From an uncultured Bacteroidales bacterium (GTDB taxonomy: Bacteria; Bacteroidota; Bacteroidia; Bacteroidales; UBA932), in assembly GCA_900318955.1 (NCBI GenBank), contig ONMJ01000012.1, positions 1 to 47,666 of the forward strand: a stretch of 47,666 bases of DNA, written 5' to 3'. Of the stretch, positions 32,407 through 42,620 are shown piece by piece. Within the stretch, counting starts at the first letter, position 1; every line of letters starts with the position of its first letter. The notes beneath the pieces are model-generated. The model was not told where the DNA came from. It made no database searches and saw only the letters and a list, made by a program, of their open reading frames with translations. A program made the translations under genes and the position numbers.

Positions 32407-32520
32407 ACGTAACCGGCCGGTTCCGGCCAAGATGCATTTCAGTTTTTGTTTGTCAAGGAGCGTTCCAATAATGGAGCGATAAAACGTATTGTTTTAACCA
32501 ACAATTAACAGACAACAAGT

Positions 32521-35500
32521 ATGAAATCGTTAAAATTTCTGGCAACTGCTGCTATTGTGTCGGCCTTCGCTCTCACAAGCTGCGTCCAGGACGTGCTTGA
32601 GACCGGAATCGACACCAGCAAGCCGGGTGTGACCAATCTCACTTACGGTGAGGTCGCTCACGGAAGCAAGACCATGACTTTGTACTGGTCAGGTGCCGAA
32701 GCAGTCAATGCAGGTGCCACTTCCTTCTCTGTCCAGTTCCTTGAGAACAAGGACACCCTCGGAGGAAAACTTCTCAAACCTGACATGTACGACCCTTCCA
32801 TCAGCAAGACTGTGGAAATCGTCAAAGATGAAGACGGACTTGTCTCTACCACTGACTTCTCAGCTCAGATGGAAGGCCAGACCGTCGGCAACAAGTATTA
32901 TATCCGCGTAAGGGCCAACTACCCCATGTCGATTTATTCCGACTGGACATGGCTCACCGACGCTCAGGGCAATATCGCATATTTCAAAGTAGGCCGCGGT
33001 ATTATCACTGAAGGCATCGAAGACCCTTATCTTTTCAAAGTCACCGGAACTTCTACCGGACTTATCGTAAAGTGGGATGCTATTCCTGATGCGACTTCCT
33101 ACCAGGTCGAATACAAGAAATCCAGTGAATCCTCATGGACTTCCGAGACCGTTCCTGCAGGAGCAGATCTCCCTACAATCCTCAAGATCAAGAATCTCCC
33201 TTCTGAGACTTCTTATGATGTAAGGGCGAAAACCATCACCCCTGCCGGCGATTCAGATTACTGCGACGTACAGACCGTTTCTACCCGTAAGCCCGGATCC
33301 TTCCCTAAATCCATGAAGGACGCCAAGGAGCTTATCGACTGGCTCGAAGGCGGTGTCGTCGAGGTAGAGCCTTCAGATGTATTCACCCTTGCCGCTGACA
33401 TCGACCTTACCGGCCAGACATTCACCGCTATGGATGAGTCTCTCCTCGGTACATTCGATGGTGCAAATCACACAATCAAGGGCGTTTCTTCGACTCTCCT
33501 ATATGATATCGAATCCACAGGTACTGTAAAGAACCTGACCATCGAAGGAACGATGAACTCTTCCGACGAGAATTTCGCCGGTCTCGCCCTTTCCAACAAG
33601 GGAACGATTACCGACGTCGAGGTAAAGGCTAACATCAATTACGACGCCACCCTCTCCAGCCTCATGAAGGTCGGAGGTATCGTTGCTGACAATACAGGTA
33701 CCCTCAAGAAAGTAACCTATTCAGGAACCCTCGCAGCTACTTCTTCTCAGAATGTAGCAGGTCCCATTGTTATCGGAGGTCTTGCAGCTTACTCTGCAGG
33801 TACCATCGAAGACAGCCACAACAAGGGTCCTGTCAGTTTCAAGACCGCAAATTACATCCAGGGAATGGCAGTTGCCGGTCTCGTAGGATATCTTGAAAAT
33901 GCCATCACAGGTTCAGACAACTCTGGCGCTATCGCCATTGAAGCCGCAAATGCTGTTGCCAAGGCCGCCCTTATCAATACTTCCAGCGCTACTCCTACTG
34001 TCGCAGGTATTGCCGGTTATGGTAACACCGATGCATTCGCTATCACTGACTGTACAAACGACGGTCTTGTCAGCTACACCCTGAAGACCATCGACCTCCA
34101 GAAGGATGGTAAGACTACTGCAAGCGCAAACTACAACAGAACTCAGGTCGGCGGTATCGTCGGTAATCCTTACGGAAAGGTAACCCGCGCAATCAATAAC
34201 GGTACGATTAGCATCAACATGGGAACATCTACCGGCGAGGTATTCACCGGTTCCAACCATGAGCACATTATATGCGCCGGCGGTATCGGCGGCGGTGACT
34301 ACTTCGCCGGCGCAGACCAGAACAAGACTTCCTATATCGACTGCGTCAATAACGGAAAGATCAATGCTTTCGTAGGCTCAGCCCAGTCCAACTCCGCAAT
34401 CGGCGGTATCGTCGGATGGCCTGGCAAGGAAGGTTCCCGTACTAATAGCACCAGCGGTTGTAAGAACACCGGTAACATCACCCTCACAGGTCCCGGAAAG
34501 GTCCGTTGCGGCGGTATCCACGGTGGTTCTGGTATCATCACCAACTGCGAGAACAGCGGTAACATCGTCGCCAACGACGGTACTGCCTGCTCCCTCGGAG
34601 GTCTTGCAGGATTCTCTTCCAATGGATTCAAGATCACCGGAAGCCGTTCTACCGGTAATGTAACAGGAAATGTCTCCGGATTCAATGTCGGAGGTCTCCT
34701 CGGAAATATCGGTAACTCCGCAGGTTCAGGCGGATTCACAGGATGTAGCGTAAGCGCAACCGTGAAGGCCGCTGATCCCGATCAGGCTACCTCTGGTATG
34801 ATTATCGGATATTACAATGGTACATCGGCCGCTACTTCTGCAGGAACTGCAGCCAGCCCTGTCCTTGTCAACGGTATCTACAATGGCACCAAGCTTACCG
34901 CAGGCAACTTCTCCAACTATCTCGAAGGAAAGAATAACAAGGCAGACGTTCATGAAATGTATGCCAAGTTCGACGAAACTCCTTATGAGCCTGAAGGCGG
35001 CGAAGAGCCTGTAACTCCTGCTCTTGAGTCTCCTCAGAACGTCAAGGTAGAGGTCTTCTATAACTATACTACAATCAGCTGGGATGCCGTAAACGGCGCC
35101 GAGTGGTATGTTGTCGAGTACAAGAAGTCCGGCACAGACAATTGGGTGCCTTGCGAAAAGACTGAGAACACTACCTACACTATCGAAGGTCTCGATCACG
35201 GCTCATCATACTCATTCAGAGTAAAGGCTTACACCACAACCGGTTCCGGCTACTCTGACGAGGCTTCAGCAGAGACCTATGAAGAGGTCAACCTCGGAGC
35301 TCCCGTATATTCTTCAATATCAGCAACTGCTACAGAAATCACAGTCAGCTGGCAGGCTGCTGCTAATGCAACAGGATATGTTATTGCTTACAAGAAGGCA
35401 ACCGACAGCGATTTAATAATCGCCAAAGAGAATGTCAGCGAGCTGAATTACAAGATCAGCGGGCTTGATCCTGAAACCGCTTACGAGGTCTTTCTCAAGA

Positions 35501-36780
35501 CCCTCGGTCAAGGTGGCAACGAATCCGCATGGTCAGCTGCAATTCCTGTCTCAACAACTGAGCTAAAGAAGGTCAAGACTCCTACAGACATTGTTGCAGC
35601 TCCTAAGTTTGAAGCAGTGACACTTACGTTCCCTGCACTTAAGGGCGCTTCTTCGTTCGAGGTTTACTCCGGTAGCACTAAACTCGAAAGCACCGTCATT
35701 TCCGCTGAAGGCGCAGAAAAAACTGTCCTGCGTGTTTCCGGTCTTAAGACTGGCGAGAGTTACTCTCTCAAAGTCAAAGCATTCTCTTCCGATCCTGAGA
35801 TCGAAGCTTCTGACCTTTCCGCGGCCGTAACTGCAAAGACAGCCGAAATCAAGGTCATAGCAAACAGCCCTACAGATGTCGTCATCGAATGGACTGACGT
35901 CCAGAGTGCTCACAAGTACGATATCGGCCTTGCAGATGCAAGCGGAAATCAGATTGGAAGTACCTACACTATTACCGTAGGTAAATCTACAATACCGACC
36001 GGTACCAGCGTTCAGCTTCCTTGCCGCTTCCAGTATCCGGCCCTTCAGCCAAACACTCCTTATAAACTTCTCGTTAAAGAGAACGGCGATGAGAAATTCA
36101 CCGCATTTGACGTCACAACTGCAGCCAAGCATACCGCTGGAAGCAAAGAAGTATTCTTCCAAGGCTTCGACGATGCTATCTGGGCTGGCGACTGCCGTAC
36201 TTTGGGTTACAGTCTCATGTCGAAAGCTGCCGCCACAATTGAAGTCGTAGATTGGCCGGTTACCACAGATTGGCTCTGGAGTAATGAGAATTCAGCCACA
36301 ATCTCTCCTGGTGCTGCAACCCGCTCTTCGGCTATATTCACTTACGCAACTGCCGATCCGGAGTGCTCGTTCTACGGATATGCCCAGGAAGGTGTAGAAA
36401 TGCACAACGGTTATCTTAAGGTTGGTTCCGGAAGCGTTATCGGATACATCCAGACTGCAGAGCTTGGAACAAGTAAGCTTTCTGCTGACAGCGAGACATC
36501 ATGCACCATAACGGCTAAAGTATGTCCTCGTTCAGACGCCACTGCAAGTACAGCAAAAATCAATTTCGTGGTTGTCCACTCAGATGGAACCGAAACTATT
36601 GCCCTCCAGAATTTTGACGTCGTGACCAACGGTGATTCTTACAACTTCACATGGAAAGAAGCCAAAGCGACGGGAGTTAAACTCCGTTCTACTGACAAGC
36701 TCAAGATTATCGCTGCTACCGAAACGGCCAGCGGTGCTTGGAGATTCCATCTTGATGATATTCTCATCGTAGCTGAATAA
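32521..36780 (+). CDS. Giant surface lipoprotein: Fn3, GLUG repeats, Fn3 tandem, jelly-roll
   Basis: 1419 residues. The lipobox is ALTSC (Cys21). A beta domain covers 30-165, and an Fn3 domain (LIVKWDAIPDATSYQVEYKK) about 170-260. A LATE-type helix SMKDAKELIDWLEGG leads into GLUG repeats from about 310 (FDGANHTIKG) to 770. Two or more Fn3 domains (TTISWDAVNGAEWYVVEYKK, EITVSWQAAANATGYVIAYK) span about 840-1110. The C-terminal ~210 residues look like a jelly-roll carbohydrate-binding-like domain starting VFFQGFDDAIWAGD and ending RFHLDDILIVAE. No catalytic motif is seen. It is transcribed divergently from the SusCD operon and probably binds the same ligand or adheres to a surface. A bidirectional terminator follows. 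Confidence 0.85.
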   Translation: MKSLKFLATAAIVSAFALTSCVQDVLETGIDTSKPGVTNLTYGEVAHGSKTMTLYWSGAEAVNAGATSFSVQFLENKDTLGGKLLKPDMYDPSISKTVEIVKDEDGLVSTTDFSAQMEGQTVGNKYYIRVRANYPMSIYSDWTWLTDAQGNIAYFKVGRGIITEGIEDPYLFKVTGTSTGLIVKWDAIPDATSYQVEYKKSSESSWTSETVPAGADLPTILKIKNLPSETSYDVRAKTITPAGDSDYCDVQTVSTRKPGSFPKSMKDAKELIDWLEGGVVEVEPSDVFTLAADIDLTGQTFTAMDESLLGTFDGANHTIKGVSSTLLYDIESTGTVKNLTIEGTMNSSDENFAGLALSNKGTITDVEVKANINYDATLSSLMKVGGIVADNTGTLKKVTYSGTLAATSSQNVAGPIVIGGLAAYSAGTIEDSHNKGPVSFKTANYIQGMAVAGLVGYLENAITGSDNSGAIAIEAANAVAKAALINTSSATPTVAGIAGYGNTDAFAITDCTNDGLVSYTLKTIDLQKDGKTTASANYNRTQVGGIVGNPYGKVTRAINNGTISINMGTSTGEVFTGSNHEHIICAGGIGGGDYFAGADQNKTSYIDCVNNGKINAFVGSAQSNSAIGGIVGWPGKEGSRTNSTSGCKNTGNITLTGPGKVRCGGIHGGSGIITNCENSGNIVANDGTACSLGGLAGFSSNGFKITGSRSTGNVTGNVSGFNVGGLLGNIGNSAGSGGFTGCSVSATVKAADPDQATSGMIIGYYNGTSAATSAGTAASPVLVNGIYNGTKLTAGNFSNYLEGKNNKADVHEMYAKFDETPYEPEGGEEPVTPALESPQNVKVEVFYNYTTISWDAVNGAEWYVVEYKKSGTDNWVPCEKTENTTYTIEGLDHGSSYSFRVKAYTTTGSGYSDEASAETYEEVNLGAPVYSSISATATEITVSWQAAANATGYVIAYKKATDSDLIIAKENVSELNYKISGLDPETAYEVFLKTLGQGGNESAWSAAIPVSTTELKKVKTPTDIVAAPKFEAVTLTFPALKGASSFEVYSGSTKLESTVISAEGAEKTVLRVSGLKTGESYSLKVKAFSSDPEIEASDLSAAVTAKTAEIKVIANSPTDVVIEWTDVQSAHKYDIGLADASGNQIGSTYTITVGKSTIPTGTSVQLPCRFQYPALQPNTPYKLLVKENGDEKFTAFDVTTAAKHTAGSKEVFFQGFDDAIWAGDCRTLGYSLMSKAAATIEVVDWPVTTDWLWSNENSATISPGAATRSSAIFTYATADPECSFYGYAQEGVEMHNGYLKVGSGSVIGYIQTAELGTSKLSADSETSCTITAKVCPRSDATASTAKINFVVVHSDGTETIALQNFDVVTNGDSYNFTWKEAKATGVKLRSTDKLKIIAATETASGAWRFHLDDILIVAE
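33445..34800 (+). repeat. GLUG-type protein repeats
   Basis: Around nine imperfect units with IGG(L/I)AxY-type strands and CxNxGxI turns (for example TDCTNDGLV, IDCVNNGKI, SGCKNTGNI). They resemble those in the 14414-17248 lipoprotein. Boundaries are approximate. Confidence 0.65.
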
Positions 36781-36793
36781 TCTCTATCTCAAT

Positions 36794-36836
36794 AAAAAAA
36801 GGGGCTGACATCATTCTGATGTCGGCCTCCTTTTTC
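36794..36836. terminator. Bidirectional terminator
   Basis: An A-run, a 13-bp stem with two G-T wobbles (GGGGCTGACATCA against TGATGTCGGCCTCC, loop TTC), then TTTTT. It lies between the convergent Fn3/GLUG and AraC genes, so it can serve both. Confidence 0.8.
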
Positions 36837-37878
36837 ATTTCTCTGTTTTCCCCCTCAAAAGTTTCAGCCTTTCGCGACGGCACCAAGAGGACGGAGATTC
36901 GTCGCAGATAGCCTTGAAAGCATTATTGAAGGTGGCAGAGTTGGCAAAGCCGGAAAGATGAAACAGCTCGGTAAGAGAGATATTGGGATCTTTCCTGAAC
37001 AGTGCCTGAGCATAGCTGACTCGATAGGAATTAACGAATCTTTTGAAATTCGCTCCTGTCTGCATATTAATTGTCTTTGACATGTAGACGATATTTGTAA
37101 ACATCGCCCTTGCAAGATCCTGCATGGAGAAAGATTCGACAAGATAAGGCTTCTTTTCTTCCATGTAGCGGCAACTGCGATCGAATAGTTCTTTACCGAC
37201 ATTGTTTGCCTCCTGCTCTTTCAGCTCTTTTTTCATTGAAACGGAAGAGGAAGACCGCTCATTATTACCGCTTGTACCAGACTGGATAGAAATAACTGAT
37301 CCTGAAAAACTTCTGACCGCTATAAGAGTAAATACGGCTGAGGAAAGAAGAAGGGATGCAATTCCGGTCCACTTGGGAGCGGAAGAGGAGAGCGAAATAG
37401 CCAGGAGCGAAAGAATAATAAGGACTTCAGTATTGAATTCGTCGACACCGATATAGAGCTGTCGGCCTTTTAAAGGCTTTGACGTAAAAGCCGGCCTCCT
37501 GTGGAGACTTCCTACTAAATTCAGAAGAGGATGGAACAGGGACAAGACCAACGCCCCGACAGAGGTCGGCGAAAAGGTAGCAACAGCTATCATAGCCGAA
37601 GCAACAGCAAATAGAATGACATACATCCCCTTTTGAAAAGCACCGCCATAACCGGAAAGAAAAAGTATCTGAGAAGAGGCGATTACAATCAGAGACAATC
37701 TAGAGGGGTCTAGAGGCATCCCGATAAAATATGTCAGGGCGGAAGCCATGTCAAGAACAGCAAGGGAGAGTATTCCCATGACCACAGGAAAGGATCCTCT
37801 TTTAGCAGGAATACGTCCGAGGAAAACCGCCACCAACACATTCAAAGAAGCAATCATTGTAAAAAGTAAAGGTTCCAT
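36835..37878 (-). CDS. Membrane-anchored AraC-family transcriptional regulator
   Basis: 347 residues. The N-terminal ~210 residues contain about six hydrophobic segments with few charges. A linker rich in Ser and Lys follows. The C-terminal ~110 residues form the AraC/XylS double helix-turn-helix (SMQDLARAMFTNIVYMSKTIN, then ISLTELFHLSGFANSATFNNAF, then GESP-like DESPSSW). So the DNA-binding domain is cytoplasmic and tied to a membrane sensor. It is next to the SusCD locus and the Fn3/GLUG gene, so regulation of that region is plausible, but no direct evidence links it to the CTTGCAAGTCAG repeats. Confidence 0.88.
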   Translation of the reverse strand: MEPLLFTMIASLNVLVAVFLGRIPAKRGSFPVVMGILSLAVLDMASALTYFIGMPLDPSRLSLIVIASSQILFLSGYGGAFQKGMYVILFAVASAMIAVATFSPTSVGALVLSLFHPLLNLVGSLHRRPAFTSKPLKGRQLYIGVDEFNTEVLIILSLLAISLSSSAPKWTGIASLLLSSAVFTLIAVRSFSGSVISIQSGTSGNNERSSSSVSMKKELKEQEANNVGKELFDRSCRYMEEKKPYLVESFSMQDLARAMFTNIVYMSKTINMQTGANFKRFVNSYRVSYAQALFRKDPNISLTELFHLSGFANSATFNNAFKAICDESPSSWCRRERLKLLRGKTEK

Positions 37879-37904
37879 TTACGAAGTTTTTTAAGTTCAC
37901 AGTT

Positions 37905-37912
37905 GCAAAAAT
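37905..37912 (-). promoter_or_regulatory. Weak candidate -7 box for AraC gene
   Basis: GATTTTTG on the minus strand matches TAnnTTTG at all fixed positions except the first base, 26 nt before the ATG. Confidence 0.3.
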
Positions 37913-37915
37913 CGA

Positions 37916-37956
37916 TAATCTCCCCCTGAATACTGTTGTTTCAGGAGGAGATTTTT
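37916..37956. terminator. Terminator-like hairpin after tandem yitT genes
   Basis: A stem of about 13 pairs with one mismatch joins a CTCCCCCTGAA arm to a TTTCAGGAGGAG arm. The clean T-run (ATTTTTTG) is on the plus-strand side; on the minus strand the T tract is interrupted. It lies 18 nt past the second yitT stop. Exact ends are approximate. Confidence 0.5.
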
Positions 37957-37973
37957 TGTTGTTTCAGCAATTT

Positions 37974-38942
37974 CTAGTCTTTTTTTGCGTTACCTTTTAT
38001 TGCGCTGAATCCTTTTCCATAAACTCCGTTGACAGAAGAAACCGAAAGGAAGGCTTCAGAATCGATTGCCTTGATATGTCTTAAAAGGAGATTGAGGTCT
38101 GTCTTTCTCGTAAGTACCATCAGGACCTCAGTGGGCTGCTTGGTATACCAGCCCTTGCCGTCAAGGACGGTGACTCCCCTATGGAGGTCATGAGTGATAG
38201 AATCTGCTATCTCCTCGTATTTCTTTGAAAGGATGAAAAGCTGCACGCTCTGCTGGGAACCGGAAATATACATATCTATCACATAACTGTTGACAGTCAC
38301 CAGAATAAGGCCATAGACTACAGTGGTGAGCTTCTCCTGCCATGGCATCAGGTGGGTAGTTACAAGGCCGTCTGCGCCTGTTTCCGAGACCACTGAGGGC
38401 ACAAAGAAAGATGAGCAGATGATGATGACATCCAAAAACAAAATAACCTTCCCCGGGGAAACATTGCGATATTTGGTATAAATCAAGGCGATGATGTCGG
38501 TACCTCCTGTACTGCCCCCCTGCGAAATGGACATGCCGATTCCGACTCCGGCCATTATGCCTCCCATAATAGTCGACATCAGTTTGCCGTTCTGGAGCGC
38601 AAGAGTCTCTATTATCTCATGGGGAATAATCCCCTGGAAGAACGTCAGTCCGAATGAAGCCAGAACTATTGCATAAATAGTCTTAGCCCCGAAACTGCTT
38701 CCCATTATGAAAATCGCAGCGATTATAAGAATTGCGTTCAAGACGAAATACGAATAACCGATTTTGATAGCTCCTCCGGTTGCATACTGGATAATCGAGC
38801 TTATACCGGTCACTCCTCCGCCGACGAGATTGTTGGGGACGAGAAAGATGGACCACCCCATAGTATAGATAATGATCCCAAGAGTGACTAGCGCCCACTC
38901 TTTTAAAACTGTCCAGAATGTTTTTTTTAGTTTCGTTGCCAT
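37974..38942 (-). CDS. YitT-family membrane protein (tandem copy 2)
   Basis: 322 residues with several membrane helices, the glycine-rich core (GGSTGGTDIIALIYTKYRN) and a C-terminal DUF2179 domain (VQLFILSKKYEEIADSI, then HIKAIDSEAFLSVSSVNGVYG). It has a longer loop than its neighbour between helices (VPSVVSETGADGLVTTH). It starts 3 nt after the upstream yitT stop and is the last gene of the leuS operon. Substrate unknown. Confidence 0.9.
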   Translation of the reverse strand: MATKLKKTFWTVLKEWALVTLGIIIYTMGWSIFLVPNNLVGGGVTGISSIIQYATGGAIKIGYSYFVLNAILIIAAIFIMGSSFGAKTIYAIVLASFGLTFFQGIIPHEIIETLALQNGKLMSTIMGGIMAGVGIGMSISQGGSTGGTDIIALIYTKYRNVSPGKVILFLDVIIICSSFFVPSVVSETGADGLVTTHLMPWQEKLTTVVYGLILVTVNSYVIDMYISGSQQSVQLFILSKKYEEIADSITHDLHRGVTVLDGKGWYTKQPTEVLMVLTRKTDLNLLLRHIKAIDSEAFLSVSSVNGVYGKGFSAIKGNAKKD

Positions 38943-38945
38943 AAG

Positions 38946-39848
38946 CTATTTCTTTCTATGCAATCCTGTCTTGATTTCATCGAATCCTTCCCCGAACACG
39001 TCGCTGGCCGGCGAAACGGACAGGAAGGCCTTGGGATCAACGCTCTTGATTGCTTTCTTAAGAGCTGGGAGCTGCATCTTGCGTACAAGCGCCAGAAGCA
39101 CTTTCTTGTCCGATTGGGTATACCATCCTACAGCATTGAGGGCAGTCACTCCCCTATCAAGGACTTTGTTTATATAATCGGCAATTTCCTCATATTTATC
39201 GGAGAATATCAGGACCTGCACGGTCGACTTTCGGCCGAGAAGGACATAGTCGACACCGAAAGAGAAGGTGAACATCGCAATATAGCCGTAGACCATATCC
39301 TGGAAGGTCTTTCCTGGAACAAGGAGGACTGAAGCGATGATAACAAGATCGAAATATAGGAAAACCTTTCCGAGAGACACAGGCCAGAACTTATTGATAA
39401 TCAGGGCGAAGATATCAGTACCGCCGGTACTTCCGCCGCGCCCCATAATAAGGGCGATCCCAAGCGCCTCCATCAATCCTCCGATGACTGGAATGAGGAC
39501 TTTCTCGCTGATGTAAATTGGATGGCCTTCGGCCGCAACGAGCACATCGACTCGCGGAAGGAGATCGAAAAGAAGGGTAGCAAGAAGAATGGCATAAATG
39601 GTCTTGAAGCCGAATCCCCGGCCAAGAATCAGAGAGCCTACGACGATCAGGATGGCATTGATAATAACATACGAATACGCCACGGGAATACCCGTACCCA
39701 TCTCCAGGATAGTACAAGCTCCGGTGAGACCGCCGCTGGCAACTCCGTTCGGGATCATGAATGCAGTCCATGCGAGGACGTACACAAACACCCCGAACGT
39801 TATCACCAGATAGTCTTCAATGACTGACCATGTCTTCTTCCAACTCAT
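38946..39848 (-). CDS. YitT-family membrane protein (tandem copy 1)
   Basis: 300 residues, same plan as its neighbour: membrane helices with the GRGGSTGGTDIFALIINKF core and a C-terminal DUF2179 domain (VQVLIFSDKYEEIADYIN, then FLSVSPASDVFGEGFDEI). The two tandem proteins are similar along their length, consistent with duplication. It starts 3 nt after the leuS stop codon. Confidence 0.9.
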   Translation of the reverse strand: MSWKKTWSVIEDYLVITFGVFVYVLAWTAFMIPNGVASGGLTGACTILEMGTGIPVAYSYVIINAILIVVGSLILGRGFGFKTIYAILLATLLFDLLPRVDVLVAAEGHPIYISEKVLIPVIGGLMEALGIALIMGRGGSTGGTDIFALIINKFWPVSLGKVFLYFDLVIIASVLLVPGKTFQDMVYGYIAMFTFSFGVDYVLLGRKSTVQVLIFSDKYEEIADYINKVLDRGVTALNAVGWYTQSDKKVLLALVRKMQLPALKKAIKSVDPKAFLSVSPASDVFGEGFDEIKTGLHRKK

Positions 39849-39851
39849 AAT

Positions 39852-42611
39852 CTATTTCTTCAAGACGACATTAACTATCCTGCCAGGAACAACGATAACC
39901 TTAAGAATCTGCATATCGCCGACATACTTTGCCGTCGATTCATTTGAACGAACAGTTGCCTCAATCTCCGCCGGAGTCGAATCAGCCGGGAAATCCAGCA
40001 TGAAGCGGGTCTTTCCATTGAAAGAGATCGGATACTTGACAGAGTTCTCTACAGTGTACTCCTCATGATATTCCGGGAAGGAAGCGTATGTGATCGACTC
40101 CTCATGTCCCAGCTGATGCCAAAGTTCCTCGGAAATATGGGGGGCGAAAGGAGAAAGCAGGATCAGAAGCGGCTCAAGAATTGCCCTCTTCGAGCAGTTC
40201 TGGAGTTCATTCAGGGCAATCATGAATGCGCTTATAGTGGTATTGAACGAGAAATTCTCAATATCCTCCTGCTCCTTACCGATCAACTTATGGAGAGCTT
40301 TAAGTTCATCTTTTGTAGGTTCTTCGTCGGTGACAAGCCACTTTTCCCTGTCCCAGAACATGCGCCAGAGCTTCTTGAGGAAGCGATTGACGCCGTCAAT
40401 GCCCTTTGTATCCCAAGGCTTAGACTGCTCCAAAGGGCCGAGGAACATCTCGTAAAGCCTCAGAGTATCAGCTCCGTAAGTGTCGCATACCTGATCGGGG
40501 TTCACCACATTATACATGGACTTGGACATCTTTTCGACCGCCCATCCGCAGATATACTGCCCGTCTTCGAGAATGAACTCTGCGTCAGCATATTCCGGTC
40601 TCCATGCCTTGAAGGCTTCGAGATCGAGACGGTCGCCGCGAACAATGTTGATATCGACATGAATTTCGGTCGTCTCATACTTATCTTTCAGGCCGCAGGA
40701 AACGAAGGTATTGGTCCCGACGATACGATAGACGAAGTTGGAGCGTCCCTGGATCATTCCCTGGTTGATAAGTCGCTCGAAAGGCTCGTCCTCGCAGACG
40801 TAACCAAGATCATAGAGGAATTTATTCCAGAAACGGGAATATATAAGGTGGCCGGTAGCATGCTCCGTGCCGCCAATATAAAGGTCGACATTCCTCCAAT
40901 ACTCGTCGGCTTCCTTGCTGACAAGAGCCTCATTATTATGAGGATCCATATACCTCAAATAATACGCGCTCGATCCGGCAAAGCCTGGCATGGTACTTTT
41001 TTCAAGAGGCCAACCTTCGTATGTCCAGTCCTTTGCCCTTGCGAGCGGCGGTTCTCCGTCCTCAGTCGGCTTATATTCACTTATTTCCGGGAGTGTCAAA
41101 GGCAGCTTGTCCATAGGAAGAGGGGTTGCGATTCCATCTTTATAATAGACAGGGAACGGCTCTCCCCAATACCGCTGGCGGGAGAATATGGCATCACGGA
41201 TTCTATAGTTGATCTTTCTATGGCCGATTCCATGCGCTTCGACATAATCGATTGCAGCAGGAATCGCCTCTTTCACGTCCATGCCATTGAGGAAGCCGCT
41301 GTTGATCATTTTTCCTTCTTTGGCATCGAAGCTGGACTCACTGACATCCGCACCCTCGATAAGAGGGATAATAGGGAGAGAGAATTTCTTTGCGAATGCA
41401 TAGTCGCGACTGTCATGGGCGGGTACCGCCATGATGGCTCCGGTGCCATATCCAGCAAGAACATACTCGGCAATCCAGATGGGGACTTTGCCACCCGTAA
41501 GAGGATTGATAGCGTAAGAACCTGAGAATACGCCTGTTACGGCTTTTCCTGCGATTCTGTCCCTCTCTGTCTTTTTCTTGACAGACTCAAGATACTCTGC
41601 AACCTTTTCCTTCTGCTCCTCTGTGGTCAATTTAGCGACCCACTCACTTTCAGGAGCAAGAACCATGAAGGTCACTCCGAAAACAGTATCAGCACGAGTC
41701 GTAAATATCGTCATATCGTACTCTTTGTCTCCGCAGACAGCCTTAAATACCATTTCTGCACCCTGAGACTTGCCGATCCAATTACGCTGCATCTCTTTCA
41801 GCGAATCGGTCCAGTCGAGCCTGTCAAGTCCTTCAAGAAGCCTTCCCGCATACGCAGAAACCCTTAACTGCCACTGAATCATCTTCTTCTGGAAGACCGG
41901 AAAACCTCCTCTCTCGGAATAACCGTCCTTCACCTCGTCATTGGCAAGAACTGTTCCGAGTCCTGGACACCAGTTGACAGTGGATTCGCCCTGGTACGCG
42001 ATTCTGTAGTGCATCAGAATCTCTGCTTTCTTCTTGTCTGAGAATACTTTCCACTCGTCGGCTGTGAATTCGGGAGCATCGTTCGAAGCGGCATTAACGG
42101 CAGAAGATCCGCCCATTTCAAAGGCTGCGACAAGTTCCTCTATAGGACGTGCCTTATCGATGTCGCGGTCATACCAAGATCCGAACATTTTGAGGAATGC
42201 CCACTGTGTCCATTTATAATAATCAGGATCCGAAGTGCGGAATTCCCTTTCCCAATCATAAGAAAAGCCTATACGGTCAAGTTGGCTGCGGTAACGGGCT
42301 ACATTCTGGAAAGTAGTCTTCTCAGGGTGCTGTCCTGTCTGGATAGCATACTGCTCTGCAGGGAGGCCGAAAGCGTCATAGCCCATCGGGTGGAGAACAT
42401 TGAAACCTTTAAGTCTCTTGTAGCGAGAAAAAATATCACTGGCAATGTAACCGAGAGGGTGACCGACATGAAGACCCGCCCCTGAAGGGTATGGGAACAT
42501 GTCCAACACATAATACTTCGGCTTTGAAGGGTCGGCTACAGCTCTGAAAGTATGGTTTTCAGCCCAGTATGCCTGCCATTTCCTCTCGATTTCAATAAAA
42601 TTGTAATCCAT
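39852..42611 (-). CDS. leuS: Leucyl-tRNA synthetase
   Basis: 919 residues. Charges tRNA-Leu in the cytoplasm. The HIGH signature is in [17 protein letters not shown] (residues about 38-54), the KMSKS loop is [15 protein letters not shown], and the CP1 editing domain contains [21 protein letters not shown] and [15 protein letters not shown]. The C-terminal anticodon and extension domains look complete. It lies 9 nt after the M28/TonB gene and 3 nt before yitT, in a probable five-gene operon that mixes housekeeping and envelope genes. Confidence 0.97.
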   Translation of the reverse strand: MDYNFIEIERKWQAYWAENHTFRAVADPSKPKYYVLDMFPYPSGAGLHVGHPLGYIASDIFSRYKRLKGFNVLHPMGYDAFGLPAEQYAIQTGQHPEKTTFQNVARYRSQLDRIGFSYDWEREFRTSDPDYYKWTQWAFLKMFGSWYDRDIDKARPIEELVAAFEMGGSSAVNAASNDAPEFTADEWKVFSDKKKAEILMHYRIAYQGESTVNWCPGLGTVLANDEVKDGYSERGGFPVFQKKMIQWQLRVSAYAGRLLEGLDRLDWTDSLKEMQRNWIGKSQGAEMVFKAVCGDKEYDMTIFTTRADTVFGVTFMVLAPESEWVAKLTTEEQKEKVAEYLESVKKKTERDRIAGKAVTGVFSGSYAINPLTGGKVPIWIAEYVLAGYGTGAIMAVPAHDSRDYAFAKKFSLPIIPLIEGADVSESSFDAKEGKMINSGFLNGMDVKEAIPAAIDYVEAHGIGHRKINYRIRDAIFSRQRYWGEPFPVYYKDGIATPLPMDKLPLTLPEISEYKPTEDGEPPLARAKDWTYEGWPLEKSTMPGFAGSSAYYLRYMDPHNNEALVSKEADEYWRNVDLYIGGTEHATGHLIYSRFWNKFLYDLGYVCEDEPFERLINQGMIQGRSNFVYRIVGTNTFVSCGLKDKYETTEIHVDINIVRGDRLDLEAFKAWRPEYADAEFILEDGQYICGWAVEKMSKSMYNVVNPDQVCDTYGADTLRLYEMFLGPLEQSKPWDTKGIDGVNRFLKKLWRMFWDREKWLVTDEEPTKDELKALHKLIGKEQEDIENFSFNTTISAFMIALNELQNCSKRAILEPLLILLSPFAPHISEELWHQLGHEESITYASFPEYHEEYTVENSVKYPISFNGKTRFMLDFPADSTPAEIEATVRSNESTAKYVGDMQILKVIVVPGRIVNVVLKK

Positions 42612-42620
42612 TGTTTATCT

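Larger units (their letters stand above)
32172..32520. promoter_or_regulatory. Divergent regulatory region between susC and Fn3/GLUG gene
   Basis: 349 bp without a convincing gene, AT-rich in the middle. It contains two oppositely oriented promoters (listed separately), two copies of CTTGCAAGTCAG, a 12-bp GC palindrome AACCGGCCGGTT at 32411-32422, and a small hairpin at 32461-32478. Both leaders are long, about 120-135 nt. A 16-codon ORF at 32432 is probably chance. Confidence 0.65.

Noticed and set aside
32432-32482. A 16-codon ORF in the leader of the Fn3/GLUG gene
   Set aside because: It has none of the features of the two micro-ORFs (no Y-x-P start, no ELxYE core, not adjacent to the next ATG), so chance is the simplest explanation.
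40065-41525. A 486-codon open frame on the plus strand within leuS
   Set aside because: It lies fully antisense to a strongly supported leuS gene and shows no family motif or promoter. Long antisense frames are common opposite coding sequence with this codon use.
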